Below are positions 42,110 through 52,953 of a DNA stretch of 64,000 nt, one piece after another (the first letter of the stretch is position 1; each line of letters starts with the position of its first letter). This DNA comes from Jackrogersella multiformis. Its lineage: Eukaryota > Ascomycota > Sordariomycetes > Xylariales > Hypoxylaceae. The stretch lies in NCBI GenBank assembly GCA_902806575.1, contig CADCXD010000004.1, forward strand, positions 4,030,001 through 4,094,000, written 5' to 3'. The notes beneath the pieces were generated by a model. The model made no database searches. It was not told the DNA's origin and saw nothing but the letters and a program-made list of their open reading frames with translations. The translations under genes were made by a program, and so were the position numbers.

Positions 42110-45015
42110 CTTTAATTATTAAATGCTTATTTATAATTATAAAAATAAAAAAAACTTATTGTTAAATTAATAAACGATTATTTATAATTATTAAAATTAA
42201 AAAAAATTAATTTTCAAATTAATAAACGCTTATTTATAATTATAAATATATTATTAATGAATTATTAATATTTAAATTTTAAGTTTATATTAATAATCTT
42301 TAATTTTATTTTTTATGAATATAATTATCTTTTTTTATTAAATTTTTCGTTTTTTTACATATTAAATTTTTATTTATTATTATATTTATCTAATAAAATG
42401 GTTATATTATAAAATTTATTAAATTTTACTTTAAATGTTTTTTATGAATTTATTAATGAAGATAATTTTTCTGAAAATAACGAAAAAATTAATAATAAAA
42501 ATTTACCTAATTTTAAATTAAAATTAATTTTTTTTTTAATATTTATATATTTATAAACGGCTTATTTATTCAATTTTTAATATTTATTAATTTACTTAAT
42601 CCTTAAAAAAGAATTATAAAATGTATTATATAAGTTATTTATTTTTATTATTTTATATATTACGTTATTTATTAATTTATTAAATATAATTATAAAAGCG
42701 TTTTTAATGTTTAAACTTTATACGTTATTACGATAAAAAACATCCTTTTATTATATTTAATAAAAAAACTAAAGCTATTTAAAAAGAAAATACGTGATAA
42801 AATTTATTAATTATAATTATAATTAATTAATTACTTATATTTAGAAAATATAATATATTTAAATATAATATTAATAAATTTATAAACCTAAAAATAACTT
42901 TAAAATAATGTAATAATTTCAAATCTTAAATTATTTATTAAAGATAAAGTTTATAATAAAATTTGAAATTTTATTATTAAAAAAAAATCTTTTAATATAT
43001 TAAAATTTTAATCCTTTTTAAATTTATTAAATTATTATAATTATATTTCTATTAATATTTTTATAAAGTAAATATAACTTTAAATTAATAAAAAATTAAA
43101 TCGATTTTTAAATTAACGTTTTAAATTTAAATTTAAATTTAACAATAAAGATTTACTTTTTTTTAATATTTAAAAATTAAAATTAAAATATTATTTTATA
43201 AGTATTATTATTTTATTAATCGATTTTAAACATTTAATTATAAATTATATAAGTATTTTTATTTTTAACAAATTTAAAAATGACTTTTATCGTTTATTAA
43301 TTAAAAAACTTATAAATTTATGCTATGTATAATAAAGTTATTAATTTTATCGTTACTTATATAATTTTTTAATATATTTTAAACGATTATAATAATTATA
43401 TATAAAATATATTGAAGATTATTAAAAAAATAATTGTTATATTATTCAAAATAATGATTTTTAAACGTTATCTTTTATAATATTATAAATAAAATTAATA
43501 TAAGTTAAAATTAACGGTATTTTATTTATAAATTTTTAAAAAACTGTAATTTTTTTAAGTAAGTTTATTTTATTATTTTATTACTTATTTAATTATTTAC
43601 TTACTTTATTATTTACTTACTTTATTACTTATTTAATTACTTTATTTATTTATTTTAAATTCTATTATTTAATAAAATTTAACTTATTATATAATTTTTA
43701 TAATTATTAAATTTAAACAAACTTTAGAATATATGAATTAAAATATAAACCATAAAGAATTTATTTACTTTTATTTTAATAATTTAAAATAGTTTTATTT
43801 AAAAAATTACAAAAAAATTTAAAATCTTTATTAAACCGGTTATTTATTTATAAAGTTAGTTATATATTAAAATATCGTTAATTATATTATATATATATAA
43901 ACTTTAGACAATTTAAATATTTTATTAATAAATCATTAACAGTAAATAAATAAATATACGGTTTTAATAAATATTATTAATTTTTTTAAACTTTTTAATA
44001 TATATTTATTAATATTTAATTTGAAAACTTATTTTAAAAAGTTTATATAAAATTCTTTAAATTAATAATTAATATTAAACGGTTATTTTTTATATTAGTT
44101 AATTTAATTTTAAACCTTATTTATAAAATCATTTATTTTTAACTAAATGATTTATTATATTATTATAATAATATTAAAAATATAAATAATTTATTTTATT
44201 TTCTAACATTTATTTTTAATGCTATTCATAATTTTTTATGTTATTTATAAAATTTAAACCTTTAACCTTTAATTTTAAATATATTTAATTTCTTTATAAA
44301 CGAATATATTAATATATTAAAAATTAAATTAAAATCGATTGCCAATTTCATTTATAATAACTCGTTATTATTTAATAATTCTTATAATATCAGCTTTTAT
44401 TAAAAATAGAAATCGATTTAATCTTAAAACGATTAAATAATTAACTTTATTAAAAAGCTGGAAAATTACAAATTTACTTAAATTATAACGTTAATTTAAT
44501 AATAATAATAATAATAATAACATTAAAAATTAAAATTAAAATTAAAATTAAATATATAATTATAATTATAATTATAATTTATTTATTAAAATAAATATAA
44601 AACATAAAACATAATAATTAAATAATTAAAATATCTTTAATTATATTAATAAAAGATTAATCTTTTTATATCTTTTTTTATTTTTAATTTTTTTCCATTA
44701 TACTTTTAAACCTTATTTATAATATAATTCTTATATAATAAAAAATTAAAAAATTATATATAAATTATATAATATATTAAATATTTAAAAATTAATTTTT
44801 AAATTTTAAAAGTGAGGTATTACTTGAAAAACGTGTAGTTTTTAGTTTTTTTTAAATTATTAATTAATTACATTATAAATAATCTTAATTATAAAGGTAA
44901 GAAATTAATTATAATCACGTAATTTGATTAATTAATTATACGTAGTTTTAGTTAAGTTATTAAGTGATTAATTATAATTTTAGTTCGGGTGTTAATTAAT
45001 TATCAATGACTATTT
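42110..45015. other. RIP-degraded DNA with small tandem words
   Basis: No gene recognised. Short internal duplications of AATAAACG.TTATTTATAATTA words lie near 42118-42250. A less mutated G/T-containing patch lies at about 44810-45010 (it contains ACTTGAAAAACGTGTAG and two ATTATA-spaced CACGTAA/TACGTAG words), possibly unique DNA or a younger insertion. Confidence 0.45.
43560..43660. repeat. Tandem TTTACTTACTTTATTA-type repeat
   Basis: Imperfect low-complexity array built from ATTTACTTAC, TTTATTACTTATTTAATTA and related words over about 100 bp. Confidence 0.75.
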
Positions 45016-45017
45016 TC

Positions 45018-45167
45018 ATAACCTTAATAATATATAAAATTAATAGTCTTTTCATTTTTTTTAACAAGCATGAAATAAAATAAAAACTTAAAAGTTTTTA
45101 TTTTATTTACTTAAGCTATAAAGCATATATCTTTATTTATATATAAGCCTTTATAAAGATCTCATTA
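45018..45167 (-). repeat. 171-bp palindrome-ended repeat, copy P (decayed)
   Basis: Recognisable by order of parts only: AATATATAAAATTAATAGTC, then AACAAGCATGAAATAAAATA, an inverted-repeat core (AAAACTTAAAAGTTTTTATT) and CCTTTATAAAGATCTCATTA at the far end. Confidence 0.6.
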
Positions 45168-45199
45168 AAAACTTTTATTTTTATTTTTAAACGATTTTT

Positions 45200-48100
45200 T
45201 TAATATAATAAAAAGTAAATATTTATTAAAATAATTTTATTTAATAATTTAAGGTTAATAAGTTTTTTTATTAACGATTTTTTATACGATAATATAAAAA
45301 TAATGAATGATTTTATTAAAATATTTTTTATTATATATATTTAATAAATATATATAATTAAGTTTGTATTTTTTAAAATGGTTAATTAAATCGATTTTAT
45401 TTAACATATTAATAATATTACGTTATAAAATTATAAGTTTATTAAATGCGTTTAAAAATTTAATTCTTTTAAGCGTATTAATATTATAAATGTTATTTAT
45501 TATGTTTTTTATTTTAATATATGAAGTAAAGTTCCTTTTAAACAGTAAATTAAAATAATAAATTAAAATAAGTATTATTATTTTAACAAGCATAAAAAAT
45601 CGATTTATAATTAAAAGAATTTATTATATTTAACTTTATAACCGATAATATTTTATAAGTATTTAAATTTTAAAATTATATATATTTCATTATAATTAAT
45701 AATTACGTTATATATTATTTAAATTATTTTTATTAATAAATTAAGTTAAAATCTTAAATAATTAATTTATATTTTTATTAAAATATAATCTTAAACTTAT
45801 CGTTTATAAATTCTTTTTTTATATAATTTAATAAAAAATCTAGCCTTAATTTTTATAATTAACTTTTTAAATCTTTTTTATATTTATATATAAGTTTATT
45901 TAATTTAAATATTTTATAATTTTCGATAAACATTTTTAATTATATTTTATTTATTATTTAATTAAATGTGTTAATATTTATATATATTATCGATTTCTAT
46001 CTTAATTTATTTAATATATTTATTTTTAAGTTTATATGTTTTATTAATTTTTTATTTAAAAATAATAAAACATTTTTAATTATATTATTTATATTATAAA
46101 TTTTATTTATTTATAAATAAATAACTATTAGTTTAAAATTTTACTTTTATTTATTCTTAAACAAAGTAAGTATTAAAAATCTTTTAATTTTAAATTAAAT
46201 TTTAAATTTTTAATTTTAATTTTTAACGTAATTATAAATGTTTAAGTTTTATATATTTATTAATATATATATGTTGAAAATAATTAAATTTAATATTAAA
46301 TATTTTATAATATTTTTAATATATACGTTTTTTTATAATTAACGATTTATTATTAAAAATAATTATTAAAATATAAAAGTTTTAATTTTATTTATTAAAT
46401 ACTTTTTATTAAAAAGTCATTATTTATGTATAAGGTTTTTTTATTTTATAAATATATATTATTATTAAATTAATTTCTTGTTTTTTTATTATTTTTAATA
46501 AAAACGAGGACAATTATTACGATATTTATTATTATATTAACGTTTATTATTTTATTTATTTTTATTATAATGTTAATTACGATTTTAATTATAATTATAA
46601 TTATGGTTATTTTAACGGCGATCTTTTTTTTATTATAATTATTAAAATTAAAATTATTTTATTAATTATATTTATTATTATAACAGTTTTAATCTTATTA
46701 ATAAAGTTTTATTTAATTAATATAAAATATTATATTATTATAATTTTAATAAATAAATTAAACATTATTTAATAAATATTTTATATTAATATATTATTAA
46801 ATATTATATAAGGTTTAATGTTAACCTTTAGGTTTTTAATTTTTTATTAACATTTATTTATATTATAACGATTATTTTTTATTTATAAATATTTAAAATA
46901 AACGTTTATAATTATTATAGTTAATTTAAAATTTAAAATATATATTATTTTAATTTTTAAATTTAACTTATTATAACTTATTATTATTCATTATATATTT
47001 ATAATTAATTTAAATATTCGTTAATTTTATATAATGTTTAACGATTAAGTTTTAATAAAAAAATCTTTAAGGTAAAGTTTTAACGTATATTTTATTTTTT
47101 TAAAAATATTAAAGTTTTTAATATATAGTTTTTATATCGATTAAATAAAGTTTTAAAAGTATATTTTATATTATTTTATATTATTTTTTAATAAATATTT
47201 AATTTATTTATTAATTTTATAAGTTTTTACGAAATAATTTATAAAGATTATTTTTAATTTTTACGGTTTTTATAAGTTTTTAATAAATTTAATACGAACC
47301 TTATAAGGTATGTTTTAATATGTAAAATTAATGGTTTCTCCGTTATTTTTAAACGGGCAAAAACCAAGATAAAAACTAAAAGTCTTTATTTTATTTATTT
47401 AATTTAAAATATAAGGTATATATTTTCATTTAATATAAAAACTTTTATAAGGTCGTATTAAAATTATATATATAATTATTTTTATGGATTTAATTACGTT
47501 TATTATTAAGTAATTAATATTATAAAAAATTTAATTTTTTAATATTAATTAACGAATTTTTTAACGATTATATAAATATTAAAACGTTATTAATTAAATT
47601 ATTAAACGATTAATTAATAATTTAATGCTTAATTATAAATAAAATTATAATTTATTTTACGATATATATTTAAATTTTATTTATTAATTTAAGGATAAAA
47701 TTAATTAATAAAGGTTATAATTTTTAAAGTTAATTAAATATATTAATAAAACGTTATTTTAATTTAATAACGAGAGGTTAAATAAATAAATAAATCATTA
47801 TTTAAATTATTTTACCTTTGATTTTAATCGGTTAATTAAGTTATATATATTTTTAATATAAAAGATTTATAATTTAATTATTTATTTTTATTATAAAAAA
47901 TGATATTAATTTCATTATTTATAACTTATTTTTTTAATAAAAAGTTAAAAATATAAAAGGGTTAATTTTAAGGTTTTACGTAATTATTTACGTAATTTTA
48001 TTAATTTTTTACGGTGTAATTATTTATGTATTTTTATCGATTATTTTTCATTAAATAATTAAAAATATTAAAAAACTTATTTAAAGGTTTTATATAATTA

Positions 48101-48290
48101 TTTATATAACTTTATTTATGTTTAATTTTTTTAAAATTATAATTAATTCTTTTAATACAAAAATAATAATATAAATAAATTAATTTATAATTTTTAAATG
48201 TTTAATATTTATTAAAAGTTATATAATAATATTTTTATTATTAAATTTTATATAATATAAAAACTTTATATTAATAAAAAAAGTCAATTT
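45200..48290 (+). repeat. Large dispersed repeat family 1, copy 3
   Basis: Same landmarks in the same order as 3.9-7.3 kb: 45420-45650, 45700-45780, the low-complexity block about 46490-46720, then 47900-48090 and the tail 48195-48275. The site occupied by copy E in copy 2 is empty here (46807-46813). Copy Q of the 171-bp unit is nested near 47.3 kb, at a site empty in copies 1 and 2. Confidence 0.6.
47290..47460 (-). repeat. 171-bp palindrome-ended repeat, copy Q
   Basis: Full-length reverse copy with a perfect AAATT duplication on both sides (47285-47289, 47461-47465). Core words TTTCTCCGTTATTTTTAAACG and GGGCAAAAACCAAGAT are well kept. Confidence 0.88.
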
Positions 48291-48298
48291 TATAATTT

Positions 48299-48469
48299 TA
48301 ATGCGACTTTATAAAGGTTTTTACATTAAATAAAAATATAAACCTTATACTTTAAATTAAATAAATTAAATAAAAACTTTTAATTTTTATTTTATTTTTC
48401 GCTCGTTTTAAAATAACGAAAAACCTGTTAATTTTATATATTAAAACACACCTTATAAAAACCGTACCA
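48299..48469 (+). repeat. 171-bp palindrome-ended repeat, copy R
   Basis: Begins TAATGCGACTTTATAAAGGT and ends ACACCTTATAAAAACCGTACCA, with the terminal CA kept. It splits sequence that is continuous in the related stretch at about 39,640-39,780. Confidence 0.83.
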
Positions 48470-48994
48470 TATATAAATTATAATGTTATAAAAATAATAA
48501 CGTAATTAAATTTAATTAATATTAAAAAAAGTAAAAATATTTAAATAATAAAAAATTAAAAAAACATAAAAACGAACAAATTTAAATATATACGATAAAA
48601 ATAATTTTATATAATTTCTTTTAAAATATATAATTTAAAACTTAATAATTTTTACGATTTACGTAATTTTATTTTATTTTTAATAAATTTAAAGTTTTAT
48701 AATCGTATAATTATATATATATATATATATATTATATTATATAAAATTTAATAATAAACACGTTATTTAATTAATTTTAATAAATATTAAACGTTTATAA
48801 ATTTAAATATTTAATTTTTCGTTTTAATTATTTTTATATATTAATTAATAAAATTAAAATTTTAATTAATTTAAATTTTATAAATTTATTTATTCACGTA
48901 TTAACCGTACTATTATTAAAATCCTTGATAAAAAAAATTAATTTAATCGATCATTAAATTTCTTTATTTTTAAATTTTCGATTATGAATTTTTT
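48470..48994. other. Last AT-rich stretch before the boundary
   Basis: AT-rich sequence including a (TA)n run at about 48711-48731. No gene. It ends at the 629-bp element, after which composition becomes normal. Confidence 0.6.
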
Positions 48995-48996
48995 TA

Positions 48997-49625
48997 AGAG
49001 CAATATTATTCGCGCTGTATAGGTGTCGATTTTCCCGCTGCGCTGTATGTGGGTCTTGCGGTGGTGCAGCCAATCAAACGCCGCAAATCGCAGAGCCTCA
49101 GGGCAAAGTATACAGTCTCATATGACACCACTTTTGCACTTGAATAGCTTCATCAATCCTGCACTCTAAGTTTTATAATTGGGTCGATTGATAGCCCTCG
49201 ATTTCGCGGCTCGAATGATCCAGGTTGCACCATCAACGCTTCCAAAATGATGGCGCAGGTTGATATAAAAGATCTCCCTCTTCGAGATGAGACCTTATGT
49301 AGTTTCAGTTCAGGCGGATTGAAAGCTATTTTCATGGCTCGATATCGCCACAGCAAGTGGGGTTACAGGTGCGCATTCTATATCAGTCGAACCGCAGAAT
49401 CGAGCTCTATCATCTGGCCTAGATATCAAACAATGGCTCCAGGGTTCGTGAAGTTATTCAGGTGTAAAGGTGCGTATGTATGACAGTATATACATGTGTT
49501 GTGAGGCTCTAAAATGCGGCCATTTGGTTGGCTACTAGCTGTTTTAGCGCACAATAATGCGGCCTTCTGATTGGCTGCACCGGGAAAAGCGTGGGACCCA
49601 CATACAGCGCGAATAATATTGCTCT
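48997..49625. mobile_element. 629-bp non-autonomous TIR element (MITE-like) at the isochore boundary
   Basis: Inverted ends: the left end reads AGAGCAATATTATTCGCGCT, and the right end is its exact reverse complement, the match continuing to GTAT (24 bp). TA lies immediately outside both ends (48995-48996, 49626-49627), as in Tc1/mariner-type insertions. Beyond the perfect part the arms remain related for about 80 bp (GTGCAGCCAATCA near 49064-49076, and its complement near 49568-49580), but the left arm has an extra ~28 bp and a second GCGCTGTATG word (about 49041-49050). The right half also has two ATGCGGCC direct repeats (49513, 49558). ORFs inside are short and overlapping, so it encodes no transposase. 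Composition is normal: it has not been RIP-mutated. Confidence 0.85.
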
Positions 49626-49952
49626 TATTAAAATAAGAATTCTCTTTATTAAATAACATTTTCCCTTAGTTGCATTTAACCTTATAACTACAAGTCACCA
49701 GTTTTTATTATGACTTAATCAATTAAATAATTTAATATAATCGTCGTCTTTTCTTCTTATGCTGCGTTTACTCTCGCCCTCTTACTTACTTACCTACATA
49801 TTACCTACCTTTCATCTTTGACGTCCCTCTCCCTCTTGAATTCCGCCATAGACGGCGTAGACATACCCGAGAGGATAGTCGAGAAGATAGGCGAGAACAC
49901 AGAAGCCGAGAATAGAGAAGACCAGAACAGACAAGACGAGAACAAGCTAAAG
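49626..49952 (+). promoter_or_regulatory. ThrRS upstream region with a short uORF
   Basis: About 330 bp between the TIR element and the synthetase ATG. The first 115 bp are still AT-rich; pyrimidine-rich sequence (TCTTTTCTTCTT, then repeated TTAC/CTACC words) follows and may contain the transcription start. A 20-codon uORF, ATG at 49759 to TGA at 49819-49821, begins Met-Leu-Arg-Leu-Leu-Ser and ends before the main start. The frame of the synthetase is open from 49731 but has no ATG before 49953. Confidence 0.5.
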
Positions 49953-52644
49953 ATGGCTGACGCAGGGTCCGGGGGCGTCAAGAAGGTGGCCGTGGTCGGA
50001 GGACAGAAATCTACGAAGAAGGAGAAGAAGGGAAAGGCCGGGGAAGACGATGGCAGCGCTGGCCCTGTGGAGATGAACCCACCGCCCGATTTCCTCAAGA
50101 CACGACTCGAATTATTCGACCGGCTGAAGAAGAAGTACGACGAAGATGTGGCCAAGAGACCGCGCGAGAACATCACCATCACCATGCCAGACGGATCCCT
50201 CAAAGTCGGAACCAGCTGGGAGACCACGCCAGGTGACATCGCGAAGGGGATTTCCAACAGCTTGTACAAGCGGTCTGTCGTTGCCAGGCTGGACGGAGAC
50301 AAGGACAAGCTGTGGGACTTGGACAGACCGCTGGAGCATAGCTGTAAGCTCGAACTACTCACCTTCGACGACGAGCAAGGCAAACAGGTGTTTTGGCACA
50401 GCTCAGCCCACATCCTTGGCGAGGCCTGCGAGAGACGATTCGGTTGCTCCCTCTGCATAGGTCCCCCGATCGACGATGGCTTCTACTACGAGATGGCTCT
50501 ACCTGGAGGCGCTGCCGTTCAGCAGACCGACTGGACGCCCCTGGAGCGCATCGTTACTAACATCGTCAAGGATCGTCAGCGATTCGAGCGCCTCGAACTC
50601 ACCAAGGAGGACCTCCTCGACATGTTTAGCTATAACAAGTACAAACAATACATCATCTCCACCAAGATTCCCGACGGCACTTCTACCACTGTGTACCGCA
50701 ACGGTCCCCTGATCGACCTATGCCGCGGACCACACGTGCCCGATACAGGTCGCATCGAAGCCTTCTCTATCATGAAGAACTCGGCATCGTACTGGCTGGG
50801 GTCGCAGGAGAATGACTCTCTCCAACGTATATATGGAGTGTCCTTCCCAGACAAGAAGAAGATGGCAGAGCACAAGAAGTTCCTCGAGGAGGCCGCCAAA
50901 CGAGATCACCGCAAGCTTGGAAAAGAGCAAGAGCTCTTCATGTTCCATGAGCTCTCCCCCGGTTCGGCCTTCTTCTTGCCCCACGGCACAAGAATCTACA
51001 ACACTCTCCTTGCTTATATCCGAGACCAGTATCATAAACGTGACTATCACGAAGTCATAACTCCTAACATCTTCAACTCGGAACTCTGGAAGATCAGCGG
51101 TCACTGGGAATATTACCAAGAAGACATGTTCATCATGGACATGGAGAAGGAGAAATGGGGCCTCAAGCCTATGAACTGCCCTGCTCATTTTCTCATGTTT
51201 GGCCACTCTCCAAAGGTCTACAACCAGCTACCCTTACGCCTTGCCGATTTTGGCGTCCTTCACCGGAACGAGGCGAGTGGTGCGTTGTCAGGCTTGACCC
51301 GCGTCCGTCGCTTCCAGCAGGACGACTCTCATATCTTCTGCCGACTCGACCAGGTCACCAGCGAGATCTCCGACCTGTTCGATTTCCTTTCCGAGATGTA
51401 CGGCTTATTGGGATTCACCTTCAAGCTGCAGCTATCGACTCGCCCGGAGAAGTTCATGGGCCAAGTTGAAACTTGGGACAAGGCCGAAAGTATGCTGAAA
51501 GAAGCACTGGATGGGTTTGCAGCAGGCCCTGGTGGTGTATCGTGGACTCTAAATGAAGGTGATGGTGCCTTCTATGGACCTAAGGTATGTGCTCACATCT
51601 CCCTCGGTTGTGTGCAGGCTTGCTAACTGAAGATCAGATCGACATCAAGATCCTAGACTGCTTGAACCGGGTTAGTCATGTCATATATTTTTCAATTTCT
51701 TTTACCCATAAACTCCGAGGATACCCCTCGATCTTTATATCATCCATAACAGGCTGTATCATCCTGAAGCAGCGTGCTGACTCTAGCTTCAGGAATGGCA
51801 ATGCGCTACCATCCAGCTAGACTTTATGGGCCCTGAGAGTAAGCTGTACACCCCCCTGTTAGCACCATATGTAAATTACTGACGTTTGACAGACTTTGGT
51901 CTCGAATACGTTACGGCTGAGTCGCATACGGCAAAGCCCAAGCAAGACGAGCCAGCTACCCAACCAGCCAATGCGGAGCCGGCGAATTCGGGCGCGGACG
52001 ACGCCGGAGCTAAACGGGGGAGGGTGATCAAACCCCTAAGTCCCGGCTGCGCTCGTCCCGTCATCATCCATCGCGCCATGGCGGGCTCCATAGAGAGATT
52101 TATGGGTAAGTGGCAACAGGAAAGGGGTAGTCAGATCGCTCATAATTATTCATATAGGTATTCTCATCGAACACTTCGCAGGCAAGTGGCCTTTCTGGCT
52201 GAGCCCCCGACAAGTGATGGTGATTCCCGTTGGGATGGGATTCGTACCATATGCTCAAGAAGTCAAGGAGATCCTCAAGAAAGAGAAGATTTTCGTCGAT
52301 ATCGACACAAGTGGAAACACGCTTCCCAAAAAGGTGCGAAGCGCACAGCTAGCACAGTACAATTTTGTCTTTGGTGAGTTTCTAACCCACGGGTGTCATC
52401 CAGACGTTTTTATGATACTGGCGGTATGCTAATGGAATCATTATTTTTCTTTTCAGTGGTCGGAGACGAGGAAATGAAAGGTCGACAGGTGAATGTGCGG
52501 TTTCGAGACGACACATCAACCCAGGACCGGGGCAAACCTGTCTTACTAGACGAGGTGATCGAGAAGTTGCGGAAGCTTCAGGCGGATCGTGGAGGATATA
52601 ATCCATTCCCGTCCGTGAAGGAGACAGAAAAGAAAGCGGCTTAG
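49953..52644 (+). CDS. THS1: Cytosolic threonyl-tRNA synthetase, six exons
   Basis: Charges tRNA-Thr with threonine. Exons 49953-51584, 51638-51670, 51793-51838, 51893-52105, 52158-52373 and 52457-52644 join in frame to 775 residues, typical of fungal cytosolic enzymes; all five introns (52-122 nt) are GT-AG. Domains in order: Lys-rich N-terminus, TGS domain (about 74-140), the editing domain with its HxxxH motif (HSSAH, about 149-153), and the class II catalytic core with MNCPAH (zinc Cys, about 407-412), motif 2 RNEASGAL...RVRRFQQDDSH (second zinc ligand His), WQCATIQLDF, the third zinc His and motif 3 in HRAMAGSIERF. The anticodon-binding domain follows from exon 5. A charged Ala/Pro-rich linker of about 45 residues precedes the HRAMAGS segment. 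The ATG at 49953 is chosen because the longer frame from 49818 begins with TTG. Confidence 0.95.
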
Positions 52645-52953
52645 GTTAAGTTGTAATTTTGCCTTGTTGCTAGAAAAAGCCGATAGACTAAATATGGCTG
52701 ATTGCCCGAAATAGATGACCTTGAGAGATGCCCATGATAAAAAGGAATTCACAAATTCGCAATTATACATTGTCTTCATCATAATCATCGTCAACATCTC
52801 TCTCCATTTCCCTGTCTAGAAATAAATAATCAAGTACCTAACTTACTGTGATCACTATAGCTATCTTGACCAGTCTGTCACAGTGGCTATATACCAAATA
52901 AGCACACACCGCCGTCGTGGGCGTCCATAACTTGCTACAGAGTCTAAATCCTA
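52645..52953. other. Convergent intergenic region, ThrRS / dioxygenase
   Basis: Short 3'-to-3' spacer holding both 3' UTRs. AATAAATAATC near 52820-52830 could serve as a polyadenylation signal. Nothing else recognised. Confidence 0.6.

Larger units (their letters stand above)
1..48995. other. AT-rich RIP-mutated repeat block
   Basis: One continuous block of extreme AT richness without a credible gene. Two counted lines, 1-60 and 601-660, hold 7 and 3 G+C bases of 60. In 5161-5220 only one of eight C residues is in CpA while four are in CpG, which is what CpA-to-TpA mutation leaves behind; CpG is not the depleted class. ORFs of 60-90 codons inside it are strings of Ile, Asn, Lys, Leu, Tyr and Phe, as AT-rich sequence produces by chance. 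Almost everything inside appears to be repeats in several orientations, described separately. RIP in Pezizomycotina acts on duplicated DNA during the sexual cycle; that it made this block is inferred from composition. Stretches without a more specific entry hold degraded sequence in which I recognise nothing. Confidence 0.93.

Noticed and set aside
49153..49659. Overlapping ORFs inside the 629-bp TIR element
   Set aside because: 60-80 codons on both strands, overlapping each other and the inverted repeats; no transposase motif.
49818..49952. N-terminal extension of ThrRS
   Set aside because: Begins with TTG, no ATG in frame before 49953, and the peptide does not resemble homologue N-termini or a targeting peptide. 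Kept only as a question.
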